Origin: Polaribacter sp. NJDZ03
Lineage (GTDB): Bacteria; Bacteroidota; Bacteroidia; Flavobacteriales; Flavobacteriaceae
DNA length: 64,000 bases
Direction: 5' to 3'
NCBI RefSeq assembly: GCF_019263805.1
Contig: NZ_CP079195.1
Location: 3,645,001-3,709,000 of the forward strand
Made by a program: the position numbers and the translations under genes. The notes under the pieces were generated by a model. It searched no databases, was not told the origin of the DNA, and saw only the letters and a program-made list of their open reading frames with translations. Below are positions 16,236 through 25,696 of this stretch, one piece after another; the stretch's first letter is position 1, and each line of letters opens with the position of its first letter.

Positions 16236-17942
16236 TTAAAAATAATTTTTCCAGTTTATCGTTAGTTTAATGCTCTTAAGGTCTGTTTCTTGTTGTTTGA
16301 CTTTTCCTAAAGAAAGGCTCATATTTATTTGTGAGTTGCTTGTATTAAATAAATAGCCTAAGCCTAATCCTATTAGATTTTGGTTTTTAGAGTTTAAATT
16401 TACTTTAGCCAAATCTGTTATGGTATATAGGTAAGATTTTTCTGATGTTAAGTATCTGTATTCTAAATTTACAAATGTGTATTTATTAGTAATTAGACTT
16501 TGTTCATTGAAACCTCTTATGGAACTTGCGCCTCCAATTCTAAATAGTTCATTATTAATATAAGAATCAGAATTTAAGTAACCTGTTTTGTTTTTTATAA
16601 AAATACTATTTCGTGAATTTAATTCCCACAAATAAGATGTTGATCCTTCAAGTTTAAATTGGTTCGTAGTTTTGTTAGTTGTTTCTCTGCTACCAAAACT
16701 AGGGTTTATGTCTAGTTGGAATTTATTGTTTAAGAAATAATCATTTTTAGGGATACTATATTTTAATTGAAGCCCTAAAAAATAATTACTATAGGTTTCA
16801 ATATTATTGGATAATTTTTCTTTTAGATTTTCAGATTTTTCAGCATTATAAGTCAATGATAATTTAATTTTAGAATTAATGTGGTATCCAATCTTAGAAT
16901 CAAACTTTGAGTTTATAAATGTAGAGTCTTGTTTATAGATAGAGAAAGTTAATTCTGGGCTAAATCTAGAGTTGAATATGTATGGTATTTCTGTATTTAA
17001 TTTTAATTCTTGTTTTTCTTCACCAATACTATTCCAGAACAAGCCATATTTTTCACCAGTATTTAAAATGTTGTTTAATTGTATTTCTAAATTCCCATTA
17101 AATAAGAGATCTCCATTTTCTTTAGATGCAAAACCTATAATTCCATCAAAACTATTATTCTGATGTTTTTTTAAATACATATATAATAATGTAGAGTCTT
17201 TTGTAAATAAAATTTCGGGAGATTTAATTTCCTTAATAAAATCTAAATTATTAGATGCTTCAGATATTTCTGAAATTTTTTGTTGATTAAATATATCTGA
17301 CGATTTTATGTTAAAGTAATTTTTTAAATAGGATTTAGGGAAATTTTCATATCCTTTTATGATTACTTTATTTAGCGTTCTTTTTTTAGAAGGATTAATT
17401 ATTAAATGGGCAAAAAGTGTTTTGCTTTTAATGGTGATGTTTTTTAATTTCACTTTAGAAAAAGACTTTCCTTCTAGTTCTAGGTTTGTAGAAATTTCAG
17501 AGAGTGTGGCTTGTAGTTTTTCTATTGGAATAGAAAATGTGTTTTCTTTTATTTTAAATTTTTCTAAATAAATTTCAGAACCTTTATTTGTTGTAATAAT
17601 GGCACTGTCTATTTTACTATTTAGATTAAAGTAAGCAATGTATTGCTGTTTTGTGTTTTTAACGCTATCTATTGTGTTTGTAAAATAACCTAAGTTTTTT
17701 AAATACTCAGAAATTCTATTAATTTCTAAGTCTAATAAAACGGTGTCTATGTGTTTTTTTTGATAATTAATTTTATTTAAAACGGCAGCTTCTGTTTTAT
17801 TTATCGAAGTAAGTTTTAAAGAAGATGCTTGTGCAAAGGTTTCTGTATAAGAAAGCAGTGCAAGTAGCATATATATATAAGGAGTAATTTTTTTATTCAA
17901 AATGGATAAAATATAAGAATCAAAAGTAAAAGAAAATCCCAA
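16236..17942 (-). CDS. Omp85/BamA-superfamily outer-membrane protein
   Basis: About 568 residues. After a signal region (hydrophobic YMLLALLSYTETFAQA, cleavage near residue 38) come two or three POTRA-like beta-alpha repeats (about 45-240), including KRTLNKVIIKGYENFPKSYLKNYFNI. A 16-strand-type barrel follows. The key motif is RIGGASSIRGF, the IRGF tetrad of barrel loop 6, which is diagnostic for Omp85 proteins such as BamA, TamA and FhaC. The final residue is aromatic (NWKNYF). At this length it is smaller than BamA and closer to TamA/FhaC-like accessory proteins. No secreted partner lies beside it. The true start could be downstream of 17942 because the n-region is unusually long. Confidence 0.85.
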   Translation of the reverse strand: MGFSFTFDSYILSILNKKITPYIYMLLALLSYTETFAQASSLKLTSINKTEAAVLNKINYQKKHIDTVLLDLEINRISEYLKNLGYFTNTIDSVKNTKQQYIAYFNLNSKIDSAIITTNKGSEIYLEKFKIKENTFSIPIEKLQATLSEISTNLELEGKSFSKVKLKNITIKSKTLFAHLIINPSKKRTLNKVIIKGYENFPKSYLKNYFNIKSSDIFNQQKISEISEASNNLDFIKEIKSPEILFTKDSTLLYMYLKKHQNNSFDGIIGFASKENGDLLFNGNLEIQLNNILNTGEKYGLFWNSIGEEKQELKLNTEIPYIFNSRFSPELTFSIYKQDSTFINSKFDSKIGYHINSKIKLSLTYNAEKSENLKEKLSNNIETYSNYFLGLQLKYSIPKNDYFLNNKFQLDINPSFGSRETTNKTTNQFKLEGSTSYLWELNSRNSIFIKNKTGYLNSDSYINNELFRIGGASSIRGFNEQSLITNKYTFVNLEYRYLTSEKSYLYTITDLAKVNLNSKNQNLIGLGLGYLFNTSNSQINMSLSLGKVKQQETDLKSIKLTINWKNYF

Positions 17943-17987
17943 TAACTAACAAAAAAATGAACATTAAGAAAAAATAACTTGCTGATA

Positions 17988-18018
17988 CTTGAATAATTAG
18001 AAAATAATTGTACATTTG
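17988..18018 (+). promoter_or_regulatory. Promoter of the str operon (rpsL)
   Basis: CTTG at 17988-17991, exactly 19 bp, then TACATTTG at 18011-18018, a perfect TAnnTTTG. This predicts transcription from about 18025 and a 50-base leader before rpsL that contains a small ACTCTT/AAGAGT hairpin. Confidence 0.8.
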
Positions 18019-18076
18019 CGGACTCTTAAAAAAGAGTAAAGGTTTAATTATAAACGAAAAACAGTAATAATTTAGT

Positions 18077-18451
18077 ATGCCAACTATTCAACAATTAGTT
18101 CGTAAAGGAAGAACCAAAATAACTAAGAAGAGTAAATCGGCTGCTTTGTCGTCTTGTCCTCAAAGACGTGGAGTGTGTACTCGTGTTTATACTACAACAC
18201 CAAAGAAACCTAATTCAGCAATGCGTAAAGTTGCCAGAGTTAGATTGACAAATGGTAATGAGATAAACGCATACATCCCAGGTGAAGGACATAACTTACA
18301 AGAGCACTCGATAGTATTAGTTAGAGGTGGAAGGGTAAAAGATTTACCAGGTGTTAAATATCACGTAGTACGTGGTGCATTAGATACAGCGGGAGTTGAG
18401 GGTAGAACCCAAAGACGTTCAAAGTATGGTGCAAAACGCCCAAAGAAGTAA
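18077..18451 (+). CDS. rpsL: 30S ribosomal protein S12
   Basis: A 124-residue decoding-centre protein, first gene of the str-S10-spc-alpha cluster. The conserved [18 protein letters not shown] and [14 protein letters not shown] segments are intact. The lysines at 43 and 88, where streptomycin-resistance changes arise in other bacteria, are the normal residues. The start fits the promoter at 17988-18018. The next gene, rpsG, follows after an unusually long gap of 137 bp. Confidence 0.99.
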   Translation: MPTIQQLVRKGRTKITKKSKSAALSSCPQRRGVCTRVYTTTPKKPNSAMRKVARVRLTNGNEINAYIPGEGHNLQEHSIVLVRGGRVKDLPGVKYHVVRGALDTAGVEGRTQRRSKYGAKRPKK

Positions 18452-18588
18452 GAGTTATCGGTAAAGGGTTATAGTGCTTTAAGGTGGTAGTTAGTAGTTT
18501 GAGTTTTTCTTGAGCTTTTAGCTGTTGGTTTAATGTTTTGTGACAAAGAGCTAGTAACAAATTAATTAACTTTTTTAATGTAAAAGAC
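18452..18588 (+). promoter_or_regulatory. rpsL-rpsG intercistronic region, possible S7 regulatory RNA
   Basis: 137 bases without a gene inside an otherwise tight operon, with no ORF and no terminator. It contains repeated AGCT blocks (in GAGCTTTTAGCTG at about 18512 and in AGAGCTAG at about 18547) that could pair in alternative ways. In E. coli, S7 binds the S12-S7 gap to repress translation; a similar role here is only an inference. Confidence 0.3.
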
Positions 18589-19068
18589 ATGAGAAAAAGA
18601 GCAGCAAAAAAAAGAGTCTTATTACCGGATCCTAAATTTAACGATCAGTTAGTAACGCGTTTTGTGAATAACTTAATGTGGAGCGGTAAGAAGTCTGTAG
18701 CGTTTAAAGTGTTTTATGACGCTTTAGAGCTAGTAGAAGAAAGAAAAGGAGAAGACGAAGAGAAGTCGGCTTTAGAAATTTGGAAAGATGGTTTGTCTAA
18801 TGTAATGCCTCACGTAGAAGTAAGATCTCGTCGTGTTGGTGGAGCAACATTCCAAATACCAATGCAAATTAGACCAGACCGTAAAGTGTCTATGGCTATT
18901 AAATGGATGATTTTGTATACTCGTAAGAGAAACGAAAAAACGATGGCACAGCGTTTAGCTGCTGAAATTTTAGCTGCGGCTAAAGAAGAAGGAGCTGCAG
19001 TTAAAAAACGTACTGACACTCACAAGATGGCAGAAGCAAATAAAGCGTTCTCACACTTCAGATTTTAA
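18589..19068 (+). CDS. rpsG: 30S ribosomal protein S7
   Basis: 159 residues, near the usual 156-158. It is the primary 16S rRNA 3'-domain binder that nucleates the head of the small subunit. The N-terminus [15 protein letters not shown] and the conserved [15 protein letters not shown] and [17 protein letters not shown] stretches identify it. The stop is 5 bp before fusA, so the two are probably translated from one transcript. Confidence 0.99.
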   Translation: MRKRAAKKRVLLPDPKFNDQLVTRFVNNLMWSGKKSVAFKVFYDALELVEERKGEDEEKSALEIWKDGLSNVMPHVEVRSRRVGGATFQIPMQIRPDRKVSMAIKWMILYTRKRNEKTMAQRLAAEILAAAKEEGAAVKKRTDTHKMAEANKAFSHFRF

Positions 19069-19073
19069 TAGAA

Positions 19074-21191
19074 ATGGCTAGAGATTTAAAATATACAAGA
19101 AATATTGGTATTGCTGCGCACATTGATGCTGGTAAGACTACAACAACAGAACGTGTATTGTTTTATACAGGTGTTTCTCACAAGATAGGTGAGGTGCATG
19201 ATGGAGCAGCTACAATGGACTGGATGGAGCAAGAGCAGGAAAGAGGTATTACAATTACTTCTGCTGCAACTACTTGTACTTGGCAATTTCCGAAAGAAAA
19301 TGCTGAAATTCTTCCAGAGACTAAAGATTACCATTTTAATATTATTGATACTCCAGGTCACGTAGATTTTACTGTAGAAGTAAATAGATCATTACGTGTT
19401 TTGGATGGTTTAGTTTTCTTATTTTCTGCAGTTGATGGTGTTGAGCCTCAATCAGAAACTAACTGGAGACTTGCTGATAACTATAAAGTGCCTCGTATCG
19501 GATTTGTTAATAAAATGGACCGTCAAGGATCTGATTTTATGATGGTTTGTGGTCAGGTAAAAACAATGTTAGGTTCTAACGCTGTGCCAATTGTTTTAAA
19601 CATTGGTGATGAAGAGAACTTTAAAGGTATTGTAGATCTAGTTAAAAATAGAGCTATTATATGGCATGAAGAAGGAATGGGTGCAACATTTGATGTTGTA
19701 GATATTCCTGAAGACTTAAAAGAAGAAGCTAAATTATTACGTGCAAACCTTATTGAAGAAGTTGCAAGTTATGATGAGAATCTTTTAGAGAAATTCATGG
19801 AAGATGAAAATTCTATTACAGAAGATGAAGTGCATGCTGCACTTAGAGCTGCTGTTATGGATATGGCAATCATTCCAATGATTTGTGGTTCTGCATTTAA
19901 AAACAAAGGTGTTCAGTTTCTTTTAGATGCTGTATGTCGTTACTTGCCTTCTCCTATGGATAAGGAAGGTATTATTGGTGTGAACCCAGATACAGAAGAA
20001 AAAGAATTACGTAAGCCAAGTGTAGATGAACCTTTTGCTGCTTTAGCATTTAAAATTGCTACTGACCCTTTTGTTGGTCGTTTAGCATTTTTTAGAGCAT
20101 ATTCTGGTCGTTTAGATGCTGGTTCTTATGTTTTAAATAACCGTTCAGGTAAAAAAGAACGTATTTCTCGTATTTATCAAATGCATGCGAATAAGCAAAA
20201 TGCAATTGATTATATTGAAGCTGGAGATATTGGAGCTGCTGTAGGTTTTAAATCTATTAAAACAGGAGATACTTTAACTGCTGAAAAATTCCCTCTTGTA
20301 TTAGAGTCTATGGATTTTCCAGATCCAGTAATTGGTATTGCTGTTGAGCCTAAAACAAAAGCGGATGTAGATAAATTAGGAATTGGACTTGCTAAGTTAG
20401 CAGAAGAAGATCCTACTTTTACAGTGCGTTCAGACGAAGCTTCAGGACAGACTATTATTTCTGGAATGGGTGAGTTGCACTTAGATGTACTTGTAGATCG
20501 TTTAAAACGTGAGTTTAAGGTTGAAGTTAATCAAGGACAGCCTCAAGTTGAATATAAAGAAGCAATCACTGCTGTAACTGATCATAGAGAAGTTTATAAA
20601 AAGCAATCTGGTGGTCGTGGTAAATTTGCTGATATTGCATTTACAATAGGGCCTGCAGATGAAGGTGTTCAAGGATTACAATTCGATTCTGTTATTAAAG
20701 GTGGTAATGTTCCTAGAGAATTTGTTCCTTCTGTAGAGAAAGGATTCAGAGAAGCTATGAAGAATGGTCCATTAGCAGGATACGAAATGGATTCAATGAA
20801 AGTTACTTTAAGAGATGGGTCTTTCCACGCAGTGGATTCTGATGCATTATCTTTTGAGTTAGCTGCAAGAATGGGGTATAAAGCTTCTGCGAAATCTGCA
20901 AAAGCAAAAATCATGGAACCTTTAATGAAGGTAGAAGTGTTAACTCCAGAAGCTAACATGGGTGATATCGTTGGAGATTTAAATAGAAGAAGAGGTCAAG
21001 TTAACGACATGAGTGATCGTGCTGGATCTAAAGTTGTAAAAGCAATTGTTCCTTTATCTGAAATGTTTGGATATGTTACAGCTTTAAGAACTATGTCTTC
21101 TGGTAGAGCAACATCTACTATGGAATTTTCACATTATGCAGAAACTCCTTCTAATGTATCGGAAGAAGTAATTGCAAAATCTAAAGGTTAA
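19074..21191 (+). CDS. fusA: Translation elongation factor G
   Basis: A 705-residue translocase GTPase. G1 is [13 protein letters not shown] near residue 16, G2 is [12 protein letters not shown]3 is DTPGHVDF and G4 is NKMDRQGSD. Domains II-V follow, including the domain IV segment [16 protein letters not shown] and the C-terminal [26 protein letters not shown]-like acidic insert ([17 protein letters not shown]) after G2 is a feature seen in Bacteroidota EF-G. No tuf gene follows; rpsJ comes next after 19 bp. Confidence 0.99.
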   Translation: MARDLKYTRNIGIAAHIDAGKTTTTERVLFYTGVSHKIGEVHDGAATMDWMEQEQERGITITSAATTCTWQFPKENAEILPETKDYHFNIIDTPGHVDFTVEVNRSLRVLDGLVFLFSAVDGVEPQSETNWRLADNYKVPRIGFVNKMDRQGSDFMMVCGQVKTMLGSNAVPIVLNIGDEENFKGIVDLVKNRAIIWHEEGMGATFDVVDIPEDLKEEAKLLRANLIEEVASYDENLLEKFMEDENSITEDEVHAALRAAVMDMAIIPMICGSAFKNKGVQFLLDAVCRYLPSPMDKEGIIGVNPDTEEKELRKPSVDEPFAALAFKIATDPFVGRLAFFRAYSGRLDAGSYVLNNRSGKKERISRIYQMHANKQNAIDYIEAGDIGAAVGFKSIKTGDTLTAEKFPLVLESMDFPDPVIGIAVEPKTKADVDKLGIGLAKLAEEDPTFTVRSDEASGQTIISGMGELHLDVLVDRLKREFKVEVNQGQPQVEYKEAITAVTDHREVYKKQSGGRGKFADIAFTIGPADEGVQGLQFDSVIKGGNVPREFVPSVEKGFREAMKNGPLAGYEMDSMKVTLRDGSFHAVDSDALSFELAARMGYKASAKSAKAKIMEPLMKVEVLTPEANMGDIVGDLNRRRGQVNDMSDRAGSKVVKAIVPLSEMFGYVTALRTMSSGRATSTMEFSHYAETPSNVSEEVIAKSKG

Positions 21192-21210
21192 TCTACTTAA
21201 TATTTACAAG

Positions 21211-21516
21211 ATGAGTCAAAAAATTAGAATTAAATTAAAGTCTTACGATTACAATTTAGTAGATAAATCTGCTGAAAAAATTGTAAAGACGGTAAAAAGT
21301 ACTGGTGCTGTTGTAAACGGACCAATACCATTACCAACACATAAAAAGATTTTCACTGTATTACGTTCTCCACACGTAAATAAAAAATCTAGAGAGCAAT
21401 TTCAATTAGCTTCTTACAAAAGATTATTAGACATTTATAGTTCTTCTTCGAAAACTATTGATGCTTTAATGAAACTTGAGTTACCAAGTGGTGTTGAAGT
21501 AGAAATTAAAGTTTAA
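21211..21516 (+). CDS. rpsJ: 30S ribosomal protein S10
   Basis: 101 residues beginning [20 protein letters not shown], with the conserved [30 protein letters not shown] loop given here only in outline. S10 is a head protein of the 30S subunit and also the NusE partner in antitermination. I start it at the ATG at 21211; an in-frame ATG at 21172 would overlap the end of fusA and add non-homologous residues. It is followed by a strong terminator, so here it belongs to the str transcript rather than heading the S10 operon as in E. coli. Confidence 0.98.
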   Translation: MSQKIRIKLKSYDYNLVDKSAEKIVKTVKSTGAVVNGPIPLPTHKKIFTVLRSPHVNKKSREQFQLASYKRLLDIYSSSSKTIDALMKLELPSGVEVEIKV

Positions 21517-21578
21517 TTAAACTTTAATTGAAGTTCTCATGAAAGTGAGAATCTCTAAAAAAAAAGTAATTTTATATT

Positions 21579-21616
21579 AACTTTCGGTTTAATTTTGTTA
21601 AACCGAAAGTTTTTTA
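21579..21616 (+). terminator. Terminator after rpsJ, overlapping the rplC promoter
   Basis: AACTTTCGGTTTAA at 21579-21592 pairs perfectly over 14 bp with TTAAACCGAAAGTT at 21598-21611. The loop is TTTTG and six T follow the stem. The loop also contains the -33 TTTG of the next promoter. Confidence 0.92.
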
Positions 21617-21624
21617 TACTTTTG
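21594..21624 (+). promoter_or_regulatory. Promoter of the S10 cluster (rplC onward)
   Basis: Perfect Bacteroidota elements: TTTG at 21594-21597, exactly 19 bp, TACTTTTG at 21617-21624. Transcription would begin near 21631, leaving a leader of about 225 bases before rplC. Confidence 0.88.
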
Positions 21625-21681
21625 CAACCCGAAATAGAGTAGGGTGACGCTATTTTTTGAGTAAAATTAAGAAATAGTAAC

Positions 21682-21768
21682 ATGTCCAGAGCGTTTCGCG
21701 AAGGAAAAACGGGAAAAACAAAATCAGCGTTGAATTTGTTTGCGCTGTTTTTTTTGGTCGAAATTTAA
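21682..21768 (+). CDS. Possible leader peptide upstream of rplC (28 aa)
   Basis: ATG to TAA, encoding a peptide that begins MSRAFREGKTGKTK and ends ALFFLVEI: a basic first half and a hydrophobic second half. It spans the hairpin at 21725-21747, so a ribosome translating it would prevent that hairpin from forming. It has no recognisable family. Whether it is translated is unknown; it may be a chance ORF in a structured leader. Confidence 0.3.
   Translation: MSRAFREGKTGKTKSALNLFALFFLVEI
21725..21755 (+). terminator. Attenuator-like hairpin in the rplC leader
   Basis: CAGCG at 21725-21729 and CGCTG at 21743-21747 form a GC-rich stem with a 13-base loop, followed at once by eight T residues. 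The form is that of a short intrinsic terminator, about 100 bases before the rplC start. Confidence 0.55.
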
Positions 21769-21857
21769 AGGACGAAAATGAAACAATTGTTTCAAAAAAT
21801 AAATTATTAATATAGACGCGCTGGATAAATAGATCTATCGTCTAAAATTTTAACTAA

Positions 21858-22475
21858 ATGTCTGGGTTAATAGGAAGAAAGATTGGGATGACCAGCTTAT
21901 TCGATGAGAACGGGAAGAATATTCCTTGTACTGTAATCGAAGCAGGTCCTTGCGTTGTCACTCAGGTCAGAACCGAAGAGGTTGACGGCTATAGTGCGTT
22001 ACAGCTTGGTTTCGATGACAAAAAAGCAAAAAGTTCTAACAAAGCGTTAGATGGCCACTTTAAAAAAGCTGGTACCACTGCTAAGAGAAAAGTCGTTGAA
22101 TTTCAAGGATTTGAAGAGAGTTTTAAATTAGGAGATTCTATTACAGTAGGTCACTTTGAAGAAGGCGAGTTCGTTGATGTGTCTGGTGTATCTAAAGGTA
22201 AAGGTTTCCAGGGTGTTGTAAAACGTCATGGTTTTGGTGGTGTAGGTCAAGCTACTCACGGACAGCATAACCGTTTAAGAGCTCCGGGTTCTATTGGTGC
22301 TGCGTCATATCCTGCAAGAGTATTCAAAGGAATGCGAATGGGAGGCCGTATGGGTGGAGATAAAGTGAAAGTACAAAACTTAAGAGTATTAAAAGTAGTT
22401 GCTGAAAAGAACTTACTTGTTGTTAAAGGAGCGATTCCTGGACACAAAAATGCTTTTGTAACTATTCAGAAATAA
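21858..22475 (+). CDS. rplC: 50S ribosomal protein L3
   Basis: 205 residues starting [20 protein letters not shown]. The conserved core loop [18 protein letters not shown] and [17 protein letters not shown] reach toward the peptidyl-transferase centre. The gene ends in TAATG, overlapping the rplD start by one base, so L3 and L4 are probably translationally coupled. Confidence 0.99.
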   Translation: MSGLIGRKIGMTSLFDENGKNIPCTVIEAGPCVVTQVRTEEVDGYSALQLGFDDKKAKSSNKALDGHFKKAGTTAKRKVVEFQGFEESFKLGDSITVGHFEEGEFVDVSGVSKGKGFQGVVKRHGFGGVGQATHGQHNRLRAPGSIGAASYPARVFKGMRMGGRMGGDKVKVQNLRVLKVVAEKNLLVVKGAIPGHKNAFVTIQK

Positions 22476-23104
22476 TGGAAGTAGCAGTTTTAGATATTAC
22501 AGGAAAAGATACAGGTAGAAAGGTTGAGCTTTCTAAAGATGTATTTGGAATAGAACCTAACGATCACGCAATTTATTTAGATGTAAAGCAATATTTGGCT
22601 AACCAACGTCAAGGAACGCATAAGTCTAAAGAAAGAGCAGAAATTACTGGTTCTACAAGAAAGATAAAAAAACAAAAAGGAACTGGTACTGCAAGAGCAG
22701 GATCTATCAAGTCTGGTGTTTTTAGAGGTGGAGGTCGTATGTTCGGTCCAAGACCAAGAAGTTATTCTTTTAAATTGAATAAAAACTTAAAGCGTTTAGC
22801 ACGTAAGTCTGCTTTAAGTATTCAAGCAACAGATAATAACTTAGTAGTTATTGAGGATTTTGAATTTGATAGTCCAAAAACAAAAAACTTCACAAACTTA
22901 TTAGGTGCATTAGCTTTAGATGCTAGAAGATCTTTATTTGTTTTGAACGGATTAAATACGAATGTGTATTTATCTTCTAGAAACTTAAAAGGTACTACAG
23001 TAATAAATGCTGCAGATTTAAATACTTATGGTATTTTAAATGCTAGTAAGATTATTATTACTGAAGGTTCTTTAGAAGGAATTAATACAAATTTAACCAA
23101 ATAG
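22475..23104 (+). CDS. rplD: 50S ribosomal protein L4
   Basis: 209 residues with the long extended loop typical of L4 (KKQKGTGTARAGSIKSGVFRGGG) that lines the exit tunnel. It starts within the rplC stop. In E. coli L4 represses its own operon; the long structured leader before rplC makes it a natural suspect for a similar role here, but no binding site can be recognised by eye. Confidence 0.98.
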   Translation: MEVAVLDITGKDTGRKVELSKDVFGIEPNDHAIYLDVKQYLANQRQGTHKSKERAEITGSTRKIKKQKGTGTARAGSIKSGVFRGGGRMFGPRPRSYSFKLNKNLKRLARKSALSIQATDNNLVVIEDFEFDSPKTKNFTNLLGALALDARRSLFVLNGLNTNVYLSSRNLKGTTVINAADLNTYGILNASKIIITEGSLEGINTNLTK

Positions 23105-23113
23105 GGATTCATA

Positions 23114-23404
23114 ATGAGTATTTTAATAAAACCTATTATCACGGAAAAAGCAACAAATGATAGCGAAGTATATAATCGCTTTACATTTATTGTAGATAAA
23201 AAAGCTAATAAATTAGAAATCAAAGGAGCTGTTGAAGCAACTTATGGTGTTTCTATTTTAAGCGTTAAGACTTTAAACTATCCAATACAAAGAAATACTA
23301 AGTTTACTAAAAAAGGTTTAGTTACTGGTATTAAAAGTGGATACAAAAAGGCTGTCGTTCAAGTAGCAGAAGGAGAAAGCATTGATTTTTATAACAATCT
23401 TTAA
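23114..23404 (+). CDS. rplW: 50S ribosomal protein L23
   Basis: 96 residues, beginning MSILIKPIITEKATNDSEVYN. It has the conserved ITEKA and FTFIVDKKANKLEIKGAVE segments. L23 lies at the tunnel exit and docks trigger factor and SRP. Nine bases separate it from rplD and twelve from rplB. Confidence 0.98.
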   Translation: MSILIKPIITEKATNDSEVYNRFTFIVDKKANKLEIKGAVEATYGVSILSVKTLNYPIQRNTKFTKKGLVTGIKSGYKKAVVQVAEGESIDFYNNL

Positions 23405-23416
23405 GAAAAGACAAAA

Positions 23417-24241
23417 ATGTCAGTTAGAAAATTAAAACCAATAACACCAGGTCAGCGTTTTAGAGTTGTAAATGGGTTCGACACCATAACAACTGATAAG
23501 CCGGAGAAAAGTTTACTTGCTCCGAAAAAACGATCTGGAGGTCGAAACAGTCAGGGTAGAATGACAACACGTAATATAGGTGGTGGTCATAAACAAAGAT
23601 ATCGTATTATCGATTTTAAAAGAGATAAAGCAGGTATTCCCGCAACAGTTAAAACTATAGAGTACGATCCAAATCGTACTGCATTTATTGCTTTACTTAG
23701 TTATGCTGATGGAGAAAAGCGTTATGTAATTGCACAAAACGGTTTAACAGTAGGTCAAACAATTGTAGCAGGTAGTGCTATTGCTCCAGAAATTGGAAAT
23801 GCAATGTCATTAAGTGAAATTCCTTTAGGAACTGCAATTTCTTGTATTGAATTACGTCCAGGTCAAGGTGCCGTTATGGCTCGTTCTGCTGGTTCTTTTG
23901 CTCAATTAATGGCAAGAGACGGTAAGTATGCAACAGTTAAGTTACCTTCTGGTGAAACAAGATTAATCTTGTTAACATGTATGGCTACTATTGGAGTTGT
24001 ATCTAATTCAGATCATCAATTATTAGTATCTGGTAAAGCAGGTAGAAGAAGATGGTTAGGTAGAAGACCAAGAGTTAACGCAGTAAGAATGAATCCTGTC
24101 GATCACCCAATGGGTGGTGGTGAAGGTCGTGCTTCTGGAGGTCATCCAAGATCTAGAAATGGTATTCCTGCTAAAGGATTTAAAACTAGATCTAAGACTA
24201 AAGCTAGTAATAAGTACATTATAGAACGTAGAAAGAAATAA
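23417..24241 (+). CDS. rplB: 50S ribosomal protein L2
   Basis: 274 residues, the usual length. It contains [19 protein letters not shown] near residue 40 and the C-terminal [14 protein letters not shown], whose His is the conserved residue near the peptidyl-transferase centre. It is followed by the [18 protein letters not shown] tail. L2 joins the subunits and is needed for peptide-bond formation. It sits 6 bp before rpsS. Confidence 0.99.
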   Translation: MSVRKLKPITPGQRFRVVNGFDTITTDKPEKSLLAPKKRSGGRNSQGRMTTRNIGGGHKQRYRIIDFKRDKAGIPATVKTIEYDPNRTAFIALLSYADGEKRYVIAQNGLTVGQTIVAGSAIAPEIGNAMSLSEIPLGTAISCIELRPGQGAVMARSAGSFAQLMARDGKYATVKLPSGETRLILLTCMATIGVVSNSDHQLLVSGKAGRRRWLGRRPRVNAVRMNPVDHPMGGGEGRASGGHPRSRNGIPAKGFKTRSKTKASNKYIIERRKK

Positions 24242-24247
24242 TAAGTT

Positions 24248-24526
24248 ATGGCAAGATCATTAAAAAAAGGACCTTACGTTCACTATAAATTAGAGAAAAA
24301 AGTGTTAGCTAATGTAGAAGCTGGTAGCAAAACTGTAATTAAAACTTGGTCTAGAGCAAGTATGATTACTCCAGATTTTGTAGGACAAACTATTGCTGTT
24401 CATAACGGACGTCAGTTTGTACCAGTTTTTGTAACAGAAAACATGGTAGGGCATAAATTAGGCGAATTTTCACCAACTCGTTCTTTTAGAGGACACGCTG
24501 GTGCAAAAAATAAAGGAAAAAAATAG
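24248..24526 (+). CDS. rpsS: 30S ribosomal protein S19
   Basis: 92 residues with [41 protein letters not shown] and the [17 protein letters not shown] end. S19 sits in the 30S head and contacts S13 and the A-site tRNA. Standard L2-S19-L22 gene order. Confidence 0.99.
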   Translation: MARSLKKGPYVHYKLEKKVLANVEAGSKTVIKTWSRASMITPDFVGQTIAVHNGRQFVPVFVTENMVGHKLGEFSPTRSFRGHAGAKNKGKK

Positions 24527-24532
24527 TAGGAT

Positions 24533-24937
24533 ATGGGAGTTCGTAAAAAAAACATGGCAGATCAGTTAAAAGCAGATAGAAAGCAACGTGCTTTCGCGAA
24601 GCTTACTAACTGTCCTACATCACCGAGAAAAATGCGTTTAGTCGCAGATCAGATAAGAGGAGTTGAAGTTGAAAAAGCTTTACAAATCTTAAAATTTAGC
24701 CCAAAAGAAGCTTCAATTAATTTAGAGAAATTGTTGTTGTCTGCAATTGCAAACTGGCAAGCTAAAAATGAAGAGGCATCTATAGAAGAGGCTAAATTAT
24801 TTGTAAAAACAATTTGTGTTGATAGCGCAGGAATGTTAAAGAGATTAAGACCAGCTCCACAGGGGCGTGCACATAGAATTCGTAAGCGTTCTAATCACGT
24901 TACTTTAGAGTTAGGTAGTAAAAATTTAAGCAATTAA
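24533..24937 (+). CDS. rplV: 50S ribosomal protein L22
   Basis: 134 residues, slightly longer than the 110 residues of E. coli because of an N-terminal extension ([20 protein letters not shown]). The conserved [17 protein letters not shown] and the tunnel hairpin [23 protein letters not shown] are present. An internal ATG at 24554 would remove 7 of the extra residues; the 6-bp spacing after rpsS supports the first ATG. Confidence 0.97.
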   Translation: MGVRKKNMADQLKADRKQRAFAKLTNCPTSPRKMRLVADQIRGVEVEKALQILKFSPKEASINLEKLLLSAIANWQAKNEEASIEEAKLFVKTICVDSAGMLKRLRPAPQGRAHRIRKRSNHVTLELGSKNLSN

Positions 24938-24948
24938 TCAAAGTAGAA

Positions 24949-25674
24949 ATGGGACAAAAAACTAATCCAATAGGAAATCGTTTAGGAATCATCAGAGGTT
25001 GGGAATCTAACTGGTACGGTGGTAATGACTACGGAGATAAATTAGCTGAAGATTTTAAAATAAGACAGTATGTAAATGCTAGATTATTTAAAGCAAGTGT
25101 TTCTAGAGTAATTATAGAGCGTACTTTAAAACTTGTAACCGTTACTATCACTACTGCACGTCCAGGTATCATTATTGGTAAAGGAGGTCAAGAGGTAGAC
25201 AAGTTAAAAGAAGAGCTTAAGAAAATTACAGGTAAAGAAGTTCAAATTAATATTTTTGAAATTAAACGTCCAGAATTAGATGCAAAATTAGTTGCAGTTA
25301 GTGTTGCACGTCAAATTGAAAATAGAATTTCATACAAGAGAGCTACTAAGATGGCTATTCAGGCTACTATGCGTATGAACGCTGAAGGAATTAAAATTCA
25401 AATTTCAGGTCGTTTAAACGGAGCTGAAATGGCACGTTCAGAACATTATAAAGAAGGAAGAATTCCACTTTCTACTTTTAGAGCTGATATTGACTATGCA
25501 CTTGTAGAAGCTCATACTCAATACGGAAGACTAGGTGTTAAAGTATGGATTATGAAGGGTGAAGTTTATGGAAAAAGAGAATTATCTCCATTAGTTGGCT
25601 TGTCTAAAAAACAAGGTGGTAATAAAGGTGGTGGTGATAGATCTAAACGTCCTCAACCTCGTAAAAGAAAATAA
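24949..25674 (+). CDS. rpsC: 30S ribosomal protein S3
   Basis: 241 residues. It begins [20 protein letters not shown], and the KH-domain GXXG loop is [20 protein letters not shown]. The C-terminal domain contains [20 protein letters not shown], then [11 protein letters not shown] and a basic tail. S3 is at the mRNA entry site and contributes to helicase activity. The tail is somewhat longer than in E. coli. Confidence 0.99.
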   Translation: MGQKTNPIGNRLGIIRGWESNWYGGNDYGDKLAEDFKIRQYVNARLFKASVSRVIIERTLKLVTVTITTARPGIIIGKGGQEVDKLKEELKKITGKEVQINIFEIKRPELDAKLVAVSVARQIENRISYKRATKMAIQATMRMNAEGIKIQISGRLNGAEMARSEHYKEGRIPLSTFRADIDYALVEAHTQYGRLGVKVWIMKGEVYGKRELSPLVGLSKKQGGNKGGGDRSKRPQPRKRK

Positions 25675-25696
25675 TTTTTAAAATTAGAAATTAAAA

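Larger units (their letters stand above)
21625..21857 (+). promoter_or_regulatory. Long rplC leader, candidate regulatory RNA
   Basis: A roughly 230-base 5' leader before the eleven-gene rplC-rpsN unit. It contains a 28-codon ORF (21682-21768), a CGTTT/AAACG stem around TTCGCGAA (about 21691-21710) and an attenuator-like hairpin followed by eight T (21725-21755). Base composition (several CG steps) differs from the AT-rich spacers elsewhere. Autoregulation by L3, L4 or another protein of the operon is plausible by analogy with other bacteria, but not shown. Confidence 0.5.

Noticed and set aside
18354-18590. 78-codon minus-strand ORF over the end of rpsL and the rpsL-rpsG gap
   Set aside because: It overlaps rpsL, has no known family, and no promoter of the Bacteroidota type precedes it. 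The gap is better explained as leader RNA.
21579-21857. tRNA or small stable RNA gene in the rpsJ-rplC gap
   Set aside because: No cloverleaf, no CCA end and no T-loop motif GTTCRA could be found. The structures are explained by terminator, promoter and leader.
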